The notes under the pieces were generated by a model. That model was not told the origin of the DNA, did no database searches, and saw nothing but the letters and a program-made list of their open reading frames with translations. The translations under genes and the position numbers were made by a program. Shown piece by piece: positions 24,617 through 35,685 of a stretch of DNA of 64,000 bases (its first letter is position 1; every line of letters begins with the position of its first letter). The stretch covers positions 3,286,001 to 3,350,000 of the forward strand of contig JBLDXI010000032.1 in NCBI GenBank assembly GCA_047495785.1. The letters run 5' to 3'. This stretch comes from Lepidodermella squamata. Lineage: Eukaryota > Gastrotricha.

Positions 24617-26656
24617 TTACAGGAAAAAAATTGGCGTGATCAGTAGTAGCCACACATTTTCTAGAATGAATTTTTTAGCTTCATTAGTTTCAGCTATGAT
24701 TTTCGGAGCCACTGTTCGGTCGTCATCAGGGTCGTCGTTGTCATCAGCCGTTGAATTCTTTTTCCGAGGTTTTGGCGTCAGAGCTTTCTTGCGCCCCTTC
24801 GATCCCTCCGTCACGTTTTTAGGGGGTGCCACTGTTGTAGTTGTGACTTTGATAAGTGACTCAAAGTGTTGGGGCCCTATAATTTCCGGACACGTTCTAT
24901 TTCTTATTTCATTGAATTCTTCATCTGTCAGGGTTGTTCGAAAAATCGATAAACAAAGTAAGGAAGAACCAGCCAAGTACGCAGATCCGATGGTCAGGAA
25001 TTTACCTGGATCGTCCTTATTCGGTAGAACGACCAAGCTGTAATTGAAAGCCAGAAATGTCCAGTTTGCGTTAATTTCCTCCACCATCCGAGGCGCAAAT
25101 CGAAAATAATGCGCATTCTTATCAGAATCCAATGTTTCAATAACCATCTCGAATTTACCGTTTAATAACGTGAAATTAACCGGGCCCCATTGAACTAGAC
25201 TTGAGTTGAGAAATCGATAATTCGGGCTGAAAACGAAGAAAGCAACGGACCATTCTGTATTGAAAGGCGATAGACTAATGTTTTCATATCTACCCAGCCA
25301 ATTGCTAGTTTTTGATGCAGCATCTGAGCCGGTAAATAGGCTCAATTTGCCCCCATTTCCACCAACTAAAAGGCGGCCAATTCCGGGGTTAACCCGATTA
25401 GGTTGTAGATCTTTAGAAATTTCGTCCATGAAATGAGGCTTTTCATACGTAAAAGGCCACAGCCCGACTAGATTGTCTCGATTTGGGACGTGAAACTGCT
25501 TCGGGCTAGGCTTCCCATCGCTGCAAGGCCGGCGATATTTGCACGAGCAGCGAAGTTGGGACATTTCGGCTGGTTTGAGGACAGTTGTGAACAGCATAAC
25601 GCAACTCAAACGGTCGTTATCTACTTTTGGCATCAAGCCAATGCTGATCGATTGAAAGGGTTGGCTCGATGTCATTCCAGGTGGGCTGATTGAACCGCCC
25701 AAAGCTACGCCATCCTCATTGTACAGTGTCACATTTCGCCGCGTGTCTGGTAGATCTGAATGAGTTATGACTAGGAGTTGCCAGGTTTCTTGGCGCAATA
25801 CATGTTGGAAAAACACGTGAGCATTCTCGCTTTGACTAGGCAACCCTGTTAATGCTGATATTGACTGGCCATCATCAATGAGAAGAAACGTATCCGAGTC
25901 CTTGGCGCCGGTGCCTGCGAGGAAAACAACGCCAGGACTTGAATAACCAATGTATTTCGACTTGAAAATGAAAAATGAGAGGGTAAAATCGCCAGATCGA
26001 TTAGCTGGACCTGGCTTCTTCGAGTAGTGATCTAAAACGAAGGTTTGACAGGCAATTAATGGCACAGGGTCGCGGATTTCTTCCGAGGAATAAGCCATCG
26101 GAACATTGCCGAAAGGTCCGACGCCTTTGGTGACCAGTTTCGCAACGCTGGATGTTGAGAATTCGCCGTCACAAAATTTGGCCGGGTTCATGAATTCGTC
26201 CAATCCGGAATAGACATCCAGCGGCCAGTAGGTTGCTAAATGTTCGAAGACGTCACCGAACACCGGGATACAACCTGAAAAATTAAATTCCGCAATCATT
26301 TCAGCCATTTTCTAATTCGAAATTCTTCCCGATTTTCATCATGAAAATCTACTTGGCATGGAAAACTAACCTGCTGAGAAAGTAGCATAGCTTATAAGAG
26401 CTAAATGGAACATGGTGGAATCATGTAGAACGAAGTGATCTATGGGCGGAATTTTCTCATTTTCGATAAAAAGCTGGATTTTTAAGCTGGAATTTTTATT
26501 CATTGAAGATTCAATTGAGCAAATAAATAAAGCTGCCATAAAATCCCCAAAATCTTGCGAAATATTTACAGTTAACGTTAAAGGTTCCGCAGCAAAAAGC
26601 GCGCAACATGAAGAGAAATAATCGATCTTCAATCCTGTTAAAATTAATTTGAGCAC
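24617..26656 (-). CDS. Cell-surface protein with two LamG/concanavalin-like domains
   Basis: Two exons (26371-26656 and 24617-26274) give an open frame of up to 647 residues. Two related beta-sandwich segments are visible, each with an FTLSFFIF or WSVAFFVFS strand and an LVGLWPF-type start, as in LamG or pentraxin-like domains. A threonine-, proline- and lysine-rich linker (TTTTVAPPKNVTEG, then an Asp run) leads to a hydrophobic C-terminus (VWLLLITPIFFL) that looks like a GPI-attachment signal. The 5' end is unresolved. The frame opens from a GTG at 26656 just after a possible splice acceptor, and the first in-frame ATG is at 26539, so a small upstream exon with the signal peptide may be missing. 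Exact family not recognised. Confidence 0.6.
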
Positions 26657-26946
26657 GCTGGATGAAGCCTTCGTTACCTATTTATTCAGTTTTACTGCAC
26701 ATTAGAACGTCAAGACAATTTTATATATCACGAACTTGATCAGGACGCATACCTCAACTAAGCCAATATATCGAGCCAAATCCGGCAAAGTGGGAGGCGG
26801 AAGGTGATATTATGTCGCCTCAATTATCAATTATCGTTCGAACGGGAGCATGCAGCTAATTTAGCATGTAAAGATGCGCGGTTTGACTCTTACTAAATCA
26901 AATAACTTTGGATGAAAATTAACGGCAAAAGCGAGATATAGAAAGT
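26657..26946. promoter_or_regulatory. Divergent intergenic region between LamG-like and receptor genes
   Basis: These 290 bp separate two divergently transcribed genes, so promoters for both should lie here. On the minus strand a GATATATAAAA box occurs near 26720-26735. A short upstream exon for the LamG-like gene may also hide in this interval. Confidence 0.45.
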
Positions 26947-29435
26947 ATGATGTCAGCTTTATCTCTAATAAGGATCATCTTGATTACAGGGGTGTGCTCG
27001 TCGGTTATTCCAATGAACAGTCTAATGCCGCGCATTCTCAAATCAAGCATTCACAGTGCCAGTCGGAATAAGACGATTCGCATTTTAACGTCGATGTCCT
27101 ACTCCGGCAACCTGCCATTCGGCCCAGCTATAACGGTTCCGCAGCAAATGGCACTGGACTGGCTTCATTCGCAACCAGACTGGCTGCCTGGCTATCGACT
27201 TGAATGCGAATTAATCGACGATTCGGTATAGAAAAACGTGACCTAGAAAATTTATTGCACGCTGCTGTTTGTTATTGAATATAGGTCAACGACGCAATCT
27301 ATTTGTCGCATTTATTGCAAGAGCTTCGAGTTTTCAATGAGGTTGAACTTCGACTGCCATTATTAGGACTCATGGAATATTCGCTATCGAGCTTGTTACA
27401 TTCCGCCTACATGATGAAGTTCTACAACTTGATAGGCGTCAACATCTTCCCGTTGCCGGAAATGTATGGCCTTAGGCACAAATTGACGAATTACTTCCCG
27501 TTTGGAGAAAGGCAGGACTACTACATGGTATCGGAAGCTATTTTCATCGCGAAAATGGGCTGGCACCGCGCGGCCATTCTGACCGATACAAATACGTTCA
27601 ATGTCGTATCAGAATCGCCCCATATTGAAAGTTTGGAGGCTAATAATGTTTCCCTGGTATATTTCGCGAAATTTCGCGAGTACACGACTGATGAATACGA
27701 GTTGGATTCAGCTTTCACTGAGCTGAAACGGCGAGATCCTCGAATTATAATGAATTGCGTTATTAATAGCCTGACAATGGCCTGTTATCTATACAAATAC
27801 GGCATGTATGGACCCGATTACGTAATTATCACCTATTCGTGGACTGGTTTCGACGAAACTTCTGATATACCGGATTTCATCGCTAGTTGGTGTACCAAGA
27901 AAATTCTTCTCGAAGTCCTGGATGGTATGCTGTTTTTCGGCGATGCGCCACTAGCCGACATTTATGGGCCGAATTTCAAGGACATAACTGGCCGAACTCG
28001 GCAGAGCATTATGGACCAAGTAAGGTCAAGTGTTGATCACCCTGAAAAAGCCGTCAGTTTGGACTACTGGGCAGCTATTTACTACGACCGGGGTGTAATT
28101 CTTGGGACAATTTTGAATCACACTGAAAATGCTTTGAAAAATTACAACATGACCCTGTTAGATTGGACAACAAATTCCGGTAATTACGCCCGCGATCCCG
28201 AGTTCATTTTAGACATATTGAAAGAGTCCGTCTATAAGGTGAATCTAAGCGGGGTTCGAGGCGAATGGTCCTACGATCGTTACGACGATTGGCCTAATGG
28301 AAGCATGCCGATTGTCTACACTCAAACGCGGATTATAGACGGAAATCGAAGCATTCAAGAGCCAGTCGCCTATTATAAATCGAATTCAAGGGGCGATAAA
28401 ACGCGCATCTATCAAGATCGGTTCATTTGGCGGACTAAGGATGGGAACCCTCCGAGGGACCGGCTGATAATTGTCAATATCGAAGTAACTCCTATCCCTT
28501 CATTTGTAAGCATCTTGCTCTACGTTGTGGGATGTTCGGAAATTACGGGCATTGCGATCTTAGCTTTGATTTTAACTTATTCGAGCCGCCTTAACCTTTG
28601 GCTATCTGCAGTCCTTATAGCTGACTGTACATTGGCTAGCCAAGTTTTTGCTGTTCCTTACATGGTCGCAAGCCCCAGGCTGGATATCAATTGCTCAGCT
28701 ATTGGAACTATCCTTGTTTTCGGGTTCTCTTGCTTGATTGCCAGTTGCTCTGAAAAGATTCGACGTAGCATTCACATGGCGAGAATTTATCCTAGCGTGA
28801 CTACTTTCAACTTTACTCAAATCAGCGTTTTATTCTACGCCCAAATTTCGATTCCAACCATTCTATTCGTAGCTCTATTAGCCCATCGCCCAATCGAAAC
28901 AGCGCTGAGGAATACAACTGTGGAATTTTCGAAAACAGACGGAAGCTTAGCGTAAAATTATCAGGTTCGAGAATGCCTATTTCTCGAATCGTTTTTCGCT
29001 TCAAACACTTCTCTCGGCTTAATTTCGACCGCTGGACTGATTATATTCGTCTCAATCCTAAGGGCGATATTGCTCTCATTCAAAGGACGATCTTTTCTAA
29101 GCAAGCCCGTTGCCAAAACTAAGCAAAACATTGATACACTGTTGGGTATTATGCAACAATTGAAGTTCGATTGCATCTTCATTTACGGCGTTGTCATTTT
29201 CCTGCTCGGAGGTGTGTTAGTTGGAGCTCTTGTCGGATCCAGCACTGGTTCACTCGCGATTCTTGTTTCAATTTTGGCTCTACTTATCGTGGGAATGAAC
29301 TTTGCGTTAACAGCGGTCGCAATTTTTGCGAGCACGAAAAATGACTATTTTCCCATGAAATTAGCCGCTACGCGGCCGCATGTGACAAATTCCCGACCTT
29401 CAAGGTCCTCATTTCAGCGGAAAAGCATCGCCTAA
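26947..29435 (+). CDS. GABA-B-like class C GPCR 2
   Basis: Three exons (26947-27225, 27285-28919, 28965-29435) encode 794 residues. A signal peptide precedes a Venus-flytrap domain with N-glycosylation sites. The membrane domain shows seven helices: ILLYVVGCSEITGIAILAL, LWLSAVLIADCTLASQVF, SAIGTILVFGFSCLIASC, VLFYAQISIPTILFVALL, GLISTAGLIIFVSILRAIL, FIYGVVIFLLGGVLVGALV and AILVSILALLIVGMNFAL. Exons 2 and 3 are in the same frame but separated by an in-frame TAA at 28953-28955. A 45-nt GTG...CAG intron (28920-28964) removes it and joins the loop after helix 4. Without that intron the protein would end after four helices. Fragments of its last two helices recur at 33737 and 54219. Confidence 0.75.
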
Positions 29436-29560
29436 TGCCTCGGAATTCAGGGGCAACAGCTGAGCGGCGATAAATCCGCGGTTTCTGAACCTGACCCTGG
29501 ATCATTAGTTATGTGGGAAATCGTACATATGTTGCGCATTAATTTGTGATAAGGTTACTT

Positions 29561-29568
29561 AATAAAGG
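29561..29568 (+). promoter_or_regulatory. TATA-like box of amidase gene A
   Basis: AATAAAGG lies 61 bp before the ATG. It sits in a block conserved before all three amidase genes (TATA-like box, TTTTTAGGC, then CAGTTTTTCTTCCAGAGC in copies A and B). Confidence 0.5.
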
Positions 29569-29621
29569 TCGCTTTTTAGGCCGATTTGACAGTTTTTCTT
29601 CCAGAGCTATCTAGAGACATA

Positions 29622-30078
29622 ATGGCAACCTTTCTAATCTTGACTGTACTGTTGGCAGTCGCTGCCTCGCCAGCACTCGGAGCTTACACTTGCGATTCGA
29701 AGAAGTACACCCCTTTGGGGGTTTGGTATGGCGAAAGCAAGGAGTGCGTTGCGTTGGTGAAGCACGCCTGCAAGGCCCCGCAAACTTCGCTGTGGGTTCG
29801 CGGCCGTTTGGTCAAAGGTAACAGCATTGCCAAGTACACTGCTATTGCGACCTTCGAGGCTGCAAACAACAAATACGGAGGGCATGCTGCTGTTTATATC
29901 AGCCAAAATAGCGCCGGTATTCAGGTATGTATATTTTCCGATTGTTTCCTCAGTTTAAGATGGATTGCGGATTTAGGTTGTGGATCAATGGAACACCCAG
30001 CCAGCCCATGAACGGACCATTAAATTTGGCGGCAGTGGCGCTTCGAATGACGGCAACAAGTTCTACGTCATCGAATAG
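29622..30078 (+). CDS. Secreted Tae2/Dae2-like (BPSL0067 family) peptidoglycan amidase A
   Basis: Two exons (29622-29924 and 29977-30078), joined in phase 0 across a 52-nt GT-AG intron, give 134 residues. A signal peptide (MATFLILTVLLAVAASPALG) is followed by a mature domain of about 113 residues. The bacterial family hallmarks are in order: SKECVALVK with the nucleophile-type Cys42, WVRGRLVKG, TAIATFE, GGHAAVYIS with His88, then IQVVDQW (Asp104), RTIKF and the terminal NDGNKFYVIE. The bacterial members are type VI secretion amidase effectors that cleave peptidoglycan; the tick homologue Dae2 is an antibacterial secreted enzyme. Two extra cysteines (24 and 50) may form a disulfide suited to secretion. 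The intron and the animal leader argue against bacterial contamination. Activity is inferred from conserved residues only. Confidence 0.85.
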
Positions 30079-30423
30079 AACTAAAGATGAACTTCTTGAT
30101 TCCGGACATTTAAAAAAATAGATTGCCGAAAGCAAAACTCGCATAACAATCCCAGTTAATTTTTTACAAGGGTTTTAAATAAATCCTTTTTTGAAAACAA
30201 ATGCAGAGGAATTTTCCCAAAATTCAAGCCAGATTTGCCACAGTAAAAACTTGAGACGGATTTGACTTTCGAATTTAATAAAGAACTGCTATGAGGTTAC
30301 AGGTTACAGCTGGATTTCGATTACAGGGAAATTTATTTATTTCAACAACTCTTTTTACAACGATAACATTACCCAGTTAAAACCAAGTCAACCCGATAAC
30401 AGTTATTTCCATTCAGGAAATAA

Positions 30424-31380
30424 CCAATGCCAGTATAGGAAAAGGTAGCAACCATAGACATAATTTAAGATGTCTATGGTAGTAGCAACCAACGCGTCTA
30501 GTACTGTGATGAAGCAGCAGCTCGGACACAGGAATACACACAACTGGGGCAGAAGTTCCCAATATATGCGGGGCGTTACTCGCGATGTCATTACAAAAGT
30601 TTTTATCCGTATTGCAATTGTCGGAGCAGCAACGGCAACCCTAAAACGATTCAATTAAATAATTCCGATTTCTCTCAAATTTGAAAAAAACAACTTGGGA
30701 TAACACCTTCGATCCCTCTTTAATCTAAGTGGACACAGTTCGACAGCGGGGCCATGGTTTTTTAGGGTCGTCAGGGTATTCACAAAAGTAAGAAACCAGC
30801 CCAGTACTGAAAACGTACTCTTTCGAAATCATCGAAAGTTTGAAAGTTTAGGAAAATGGATATCAACTTACGCCGCAACGAGAACAATTAGTCAAAGTTA
30901 TCGGAGGTTTAGTTTGATCTAGAATATTGTCCTGGCAGGTTATGAAGTTTATTTTTCGTTCGACGTCCTAGCAGGTAAAGGAAATTGGGATCATCGTGGG
31001 CGCGACAATTATTCACCGAGTTGCACTTGTCAGTACAGCATGAACAAGTCTTGAAAAATCGTTTGAAGCAACATTGAAAACTATTTCAGATCATGGAGTA
31101 CCTTTCTTATGTAAAGACCAGAGGCATCGGCCCTCAAAGAACTGTAGTTGCGGCAAAATGGTTCGGTTAGTTCGGTTTCACAACCGAATTGATCGTTCAT
31201 CCAAAAGTAAGTTCCAGCCGCCTGAGAATACAGGGAGATTTGCTGGGTACATGCCTTGCAACAACTGGCATTTTTCGTGCCCGTATGATCTGTGAAACAG
31301 GTCAGGCTTGCCGATAAATCGAAGTAACGGCAGAGTAAGATAAGCGATGAACTTATTTTTCCAAGATGAGGTAGAGCCGT
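30424..31380 (-). pseudogene. Type-A LU (Ly6/uPAR) gene, decayed copy 1
   Basis: All four exons of the type-A LU gene are recognisable by comparison with the intact copy at 55424-56365. The start codon is ACG (31380) where the intact gene has ATG. Exon 2 lacks 2 nt near the LLRDVER segment, which shifts the frame, and exon 3 ends in a TAG before its splice site. A small inverted repeat (ACCATAGACA with complement) is inserted near the last exon. The LU cysteine pattern, including the terminal CC-x3-CN motif, is still readable. It follows amidase gene A in the same way as the intact copy follows amidase C. Confidence 0.8.
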
Positions 31381-31604
31381 AGTCGTTCGCAGCGAAAGAA
31401 ATTCTTATAGCAGGAGCCAAAAACCGAGTGCATTTTCTTGAAAATGTTTTAGCAGCTGTCGAGTCTTTTGTTTGTAAAAAATTGACAAAACGTAAAAATG
31501 CTTCAGTTTATTGCAAGCAGAAATTATTGGAAAAATAAACAAAAAATTAAGGAAGCTGCTTCAGTTGGTGGTCATTGTCAGAATGATCAAAGCAAGACTG
31601 AAGG

Positions 31605-32513
31605 TTACTTTCCCAAAACTCTCCGGCGAAGCAGCAACCAGATGCCGTTAACAGATGCAACAGTTGTTGTTGGTGCTGCTGTTGTCTTAGCCGCGGTCTC
31701 CATTTCAGCTAGCTCAGGGCAAAAGCCATCAGCAGCGTTGCAGTTTTCGGCACAGCATTGACACCCCTGGAAACAATTTGCAGATTTAATTTTACCGATA
31801 TAAAAGAGAAAGCGAACTTTTGCGGCGACTGTGGAGCCTGAATATTCAGTTGATTTGCTGTACCTACAACGAGGCCAAGGTTTTGTGGGATCGACAGGGA
31901 ACGTGCATATGTAGGAGACTGCACCGTCACTAGCCCTGAATTCTTTCTGCATTAAAAATAAAAACGTATTCGGTACCTGCACAGATTTGAAGACTTGCCC
32001 CACATGACGAACAGTTTGTCAGGGTCTGTATCGATTTTCCAGATGAGAAAACGTTGTCTTTGCAGGTAACGAATTTGAACGCCCGTTCATTGTCTCGAAC
32101 AACAGACATGAAAATAGAATCGCCCTCAGCCCAGCAGCTATTCAATTTGTTGCAGTTGTCAGTGCAACAGGTACATTTCTACGTAAGTAAATTAAAGATG
32201 GAATATGTAATCAAGCCACCACTGATCACACCTTCGTGAAGTAAACACCGCTAACGTCCCAGCTAACACTGCTTGAATCTCTGCATGCCGTTTCGGTCGA
32301 ACTTGTGACACAATCGTAAGATGAAGTCCAATAGTAAGTGCCATTTTCGCTTGAATAATCCTTGCTCATCAATGCTGTACATGCCAAGCATCCAGTTGCT
32401 GTTGTATCAGCATTACTCCCTGTGAGGCAAGATATCGCGAGTGAAGATCGGGCGGAGAAAATTCCAAGAAGAAAAATGTGAGTAACAATAATTTGAATAG
32501 TAGAGCTCAGCAT
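31605..32513 (-). CDS. Type-B two-domain LU protein, GPI tail lost
   Basis: Four exons (32232-32513, 31999-32178, 31818-31946, 31605-31766) give 250 residues. A signal peptide leads into two Ly6/uPAR-like domains of about 10 cysteines, each ending in the LU signature CC-x3-CN (CTCCTDNCN and CQCCAENCN). Domain 1 is split by intron 1 before its last cysteines, and domain 2 has the same layout, so the two are an internal duplication. The stalk is rich in Thr and Ala (AAKTTAAPTTTV). Paralogs end with a hydrophobic GPI signal. Here a frameshift near the GIWLLLRRRVLGK end replaces it, so the product is probably secreted rather than anchored. Intron 2 is GC-AG (31947-31998). Function unknown. Confidence 0.72.
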
Positions 32514-33390
32514 TTTTGTATTTATCAAGGCTAATGAAAAGTGATAGTTTCTAGAATTACAACTTATTTTTCGATTTGATTAATCAAAGTCAGGTTTTAA
32601 GTAAAAGACGAACACATTTTGCTGCATGTAATATATTATAGCGAAATCCTATGAGTGCAAAAAAACGGCGCTTTAGCATGCAGGTGGTTTGGTTACTTTT
32701 CCGCTTTCTAAGTTCCGCTAATTTTTTGAGCTACAATTTTTTCCGCCGAAGACCATTTCCGCTCTTGCGTTTTCCGCTATTGTATGAGTTCCGCCATATC
32801 GTTGGCAGCACGGCAGAAGGAACATACCTATAGGCTTGTTTATATGACGTCAGGCGGTAAAAGTTAATGCGGTCGAAAAAAATTGTCCGATCAATTTACT
32901 TGAACATCGGACAATCGGACAATCGGTGCAATAAAAATGCAGAAAGTTAACGTCAAGTAACATGCGGAAAGTAGTTTTTGCCTTCTATCGTGTCATCTAA
33001 TACGAAGCGCATACTAATGTAATAGTAGTAAAAACTGATAACAATAAAAATTTGAAGTTGTAAAAGTAAGTTGAATGAAATTACCTTTAACAAGTGAAAA
33101 ATGGGGTTTTGCGTATTTTCTGTAGTGTGTTCTGTAGTGTGACTTTAAGTGGGGCGATTCCTACATTTTCTTACTTAGATTTTCTTGAAGATTTTGAATA
33201 AAAAAGAAATATGACCTCTAGGAGGCTCCCATCCTTCTCAAAGACGCGAGATCCCAAAGTGTCGCCGAATCGGCTTATCGATTTCGACTGACGCGAAAGC
33301 ATTCCATCAAATTCTTAGAGCGGCTGCAAAATCTCACGATGTCAAAGATTTCACCAAACCCCACTTTTCACTTATTAGCGGATTTTATTT

Positions 33391-33736
33391 CAGCGGAAAT
33401 GTCCTGTGGAGGCAATGTTGTGATTCATGCAGCTGAATACTATTTTGGTGGATACCTATTCATTTAGCGGACATTTTAGGGTAAAAATAAACAAGCGTTG
33501 ATTCTAAGGCGGACGCTAAGGTAAAAACCCGTCTGCAAATGATACAGATAATCCTCATCAAACGGCGTTGTCGTGCTGCATCTATATATGTAGCTGACGT
33601 AATGACTTCCACCGCTGCAACTTCATGGCGCATATACTATGACGAGACGAGATAAAAGAGGCGTTATTTCACCCTTTCTTTCAATTTCCAAATTTCACTC
33701 CACTGCCTGAGAACACCTAATTAACTTCTCATTCCT
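33391..33736 (+). repeat. Duplicated non-coding block upstream of amidase B
   Basis: This block matches 53891-54218 (GCGGAAATGTCCT, GCGGACGCTAAG, AATGATACAGAT). Both copies run straight into a receptor 3'-end fragment and then an amidase gene, so units 2 and 4 share one ancestor. The rest of 32514-33390 holds 5' flank of the LU gene and no gene I can support. Confidence 0.65.
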
Positions 33737-33875
33737 TTTACGGTGTTGTCATTCTCCTGCCCGGAGCTCTTGTTGGATCAATCACTGCTACATCTGCGTT
33801 CCTCGTTTCATTTTTGGCTCTAATTATCGTGGGCATGAATGCCACGTTAACAGGGGTCGCAATAATTGCGGGAAT
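33737..33875 (+). pseudogene. Fragment of the GABA-B-like receptor 3' end
   Basis: This matches the last two membrane helices of the receptor at 26947-29435 (its 29184-29330 region; for example GTTGTCATTCTCCTGC and ATCGTGGGCATGAATG). Frame is not kept and there is no upstream receptor sequence. It lies before amidase B where the intact receptor lies before amidase A. Confidence 0.75.
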
Positions 33876-34074
33876 TCGGGGATTATCCCTGCTCCAACGA
33901 CGGGCAGAAAACGTCGCTAGCCCATATTTGAGTTAACCCTGGACCATTTTCTGACTATTTATACACTCATTACTTACATTCGAATAATATGCTGGTTTAT
34001 TGAGTTGCAAAACCGAACCCGAAGCCAATAATGCACTAATCAGGGAGCGCTTATTTATGATCTTTAATATCTTT

Positions 34075-34082
34075 TATAAAGG
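34075..34082 (+). promoter_or_regulatory. TATA-like box of amidase gene B
   Basis: TATAAAGG lies 60 bp before the ATG and is followed by the same CAGTTTTTCTTCCAGAGC block as in copy A. Confidence 0.55.
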
Positions 34083-34134
34083 TTGGTTTTAGGCCGATCT
34101 GACAGTTTTTCTTCCAGAGCTATCTAGAGACATA

Positions 34135-34586
34135 ATGGCAACCTTTCTAACCTTGACTGTATTGCTGGCAGTCGGTGCCTTGCCAGCATTCGGAGCCTAC
34201 ACCTGCGATTCGGTTACTTTGGGAAGATGGTATGGAGAAAGCAGGGAGTGCGCTGCACTGGTGAAGTACGCCTGCAAGGCCCCGCATACGTTGCAGTGGA
34301 AACGCGGCCGTTTGGTCAAAGGTAGCAGCGTTGCGAAGAACACTGCTATTGCGACCTTCGAGGCACCTGGCAACAAATATGGTGGGCATGCTGCTATTTA
34401 TATCAGTCAAAATAATGTCGGCATTCAGGTATGATATTTTCCTTCATCTTCCTCAGTTTAAGATGGAATGCGGAATTATAGGTTGTGGAGCAATGGAACA
34501 CCCGGGCAGCTCAGACGAGGACTATTCGTTTTATTGGCGGCGATGGCGCTTCGAATGACGGCACCAAGTTCTACGTCATCGAATAG
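34135..34586 (+). CDS. Secreted Tae2/Dae2-like (BPSL0067 family) amidase B
   Basis: Exons 34135-34428 and 34482-34586 (intron 53 nt, same position and phase as in copy A) give 132 residues. Signal peptide, SRECAALVK with Cys39, GGHAAIYIS with His85 and the terminal NDGTKFYVIE are all present. Compared with copies A and C it lacks three residues before the active-site helix. The residue after IQVV is Glu101 where the others have Asp, a possible third active-site position. The frame is intact throughout, so the gene is not obviously dead. Downstream, its LU partners are disrupted by insertions. Same functional inference as for copy A, with more doubt about catalysis. Confidence 0.83.
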
Positions 34587-34885
34587 AACAAAAGATGAAC
34601 TTATTGATCCGGACATTTCAAAAAATAAGACTGGCAAACTTTATGAGCAGGGTTCTGAAGTAACCTGAAATCTGACCTACATTTTATCCAGATTTTCCCA
34701 AGTGATTTTCCCAAGTGAGATTGAGATTGATTTGACTTCAGAATTTAATAAAGAATTGTTATGATATATAATATAATAATATTTAATTATTTAATCGACA
34801 AGTTTTACAGCAACGAAAACTCAACCAAGTTAAAACTGCAAGTCAAACTGATAAAATTAATGGTAATTGAACTTAGGTATATATG

Positions 34886-34932
34886 GATCTCGAAGATTTT
34901 CCTGGCTTGTGATGAAGTAAATTTTCCGTTTA
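34886..34932 (-). pseudogene. Remnant of a type-A LU exon 2, separated from its other half
   Basis: The minus strand matches the second half of type-A exon 2 (GGAAAATTTACTTCATCAC, GAAAATCTTCGAGATC). The first half plus exon 1 is found at 39759-40076. Everything between is inserted DNA. Exons 3 and 4 are missing. Confidence 0.65.
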
Positions 34933-35520
34933 ACTTTCATAGTTTTTCATACTTTCATAGAAAAATTCATAGTTTTCGACGCTATTTGACACTAATTGCC
35001 ATTCATCCCGATCTCTAGCCGTTATTTCCGCTAATTCTAGATCCGCAATTCTGTGAATTTCAGTGTGTCGCATTAGCAGGGTCGACTTACAAGGTCTGCC
35101 GCGTCTAACAGGCTCGTTTGGGTTTTTAATATGTCTCACATGAATTTCGAACAAACCAATTTTAAGAAGACACCAACTCGGGTCGACCGCTTTCCAATAA
35201 TACATAGCATTCGAGAGACTTTCCATGTCATACTCACCTTGGTGAGCTATGTGGCTGAAATATTTCAAACGATGTTTTTCGATTATTTTGCTCAATTCCG
35301 AAACGTCACAGATCAATCTAATTTCGATGTTCATAGTTATATGGTCTGTTCTGAAAATCCCATAATGGTTCTAAGCCAGCGCATAAAAGTAGCATTATAT
35401 TTAATCTTCTTGTTCTTGGGTAGTGGATGAATTCCAGAGTTGCGTTTTTTATGGTGTCCGAGAAGCGATTGTTCAACGCTGTGATCAATATTTCGGACAC
35501 CTCCGCAACACAGAACTAAC
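34933..35520 (-). mobile_element. 3' fragment of a non-LTR retrotransposon
   Basis: Minus-strand frames here match the C-terminal part of the reverse-transcriptase protein at 41265-43214 (IRLICDV, SKIIEKHRLKYFSHI, MYYWKAVDPSW, STLLMR, IADLELAE). The reading frame is broken and only the last part of the element is present, typical of 5'-truncated insertion followed by decay. Confidence 0.75.
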
Positions 35521-35685
35521 AATCAAGTATTTAGACTGGAGCTGTCCGAGCTCGAGAGGCAAACAGTTAAGACTAATCACGCCCCGACTTGATTAGATTA
35601 AGCCTTGACAAATCGAGACATGGTTGTAATTAATTTACGACATATCGCCATCTGACCCTCGTTAACTTATGACGACGTGCCATAC

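Noticed and set aside
24636-25043. Plus-strand frame of 135 codons over the LamG-like gene
   Set aside because: It lies antisense to a longer exon with consistent domain repeats. No splice or family support.
29622-30078. Amidase genes as bacterial contamination
   Set aside because: Each has an intron in the same position and an animal-type signal peptide, and they are embedded among animal genes in three duplicated units.
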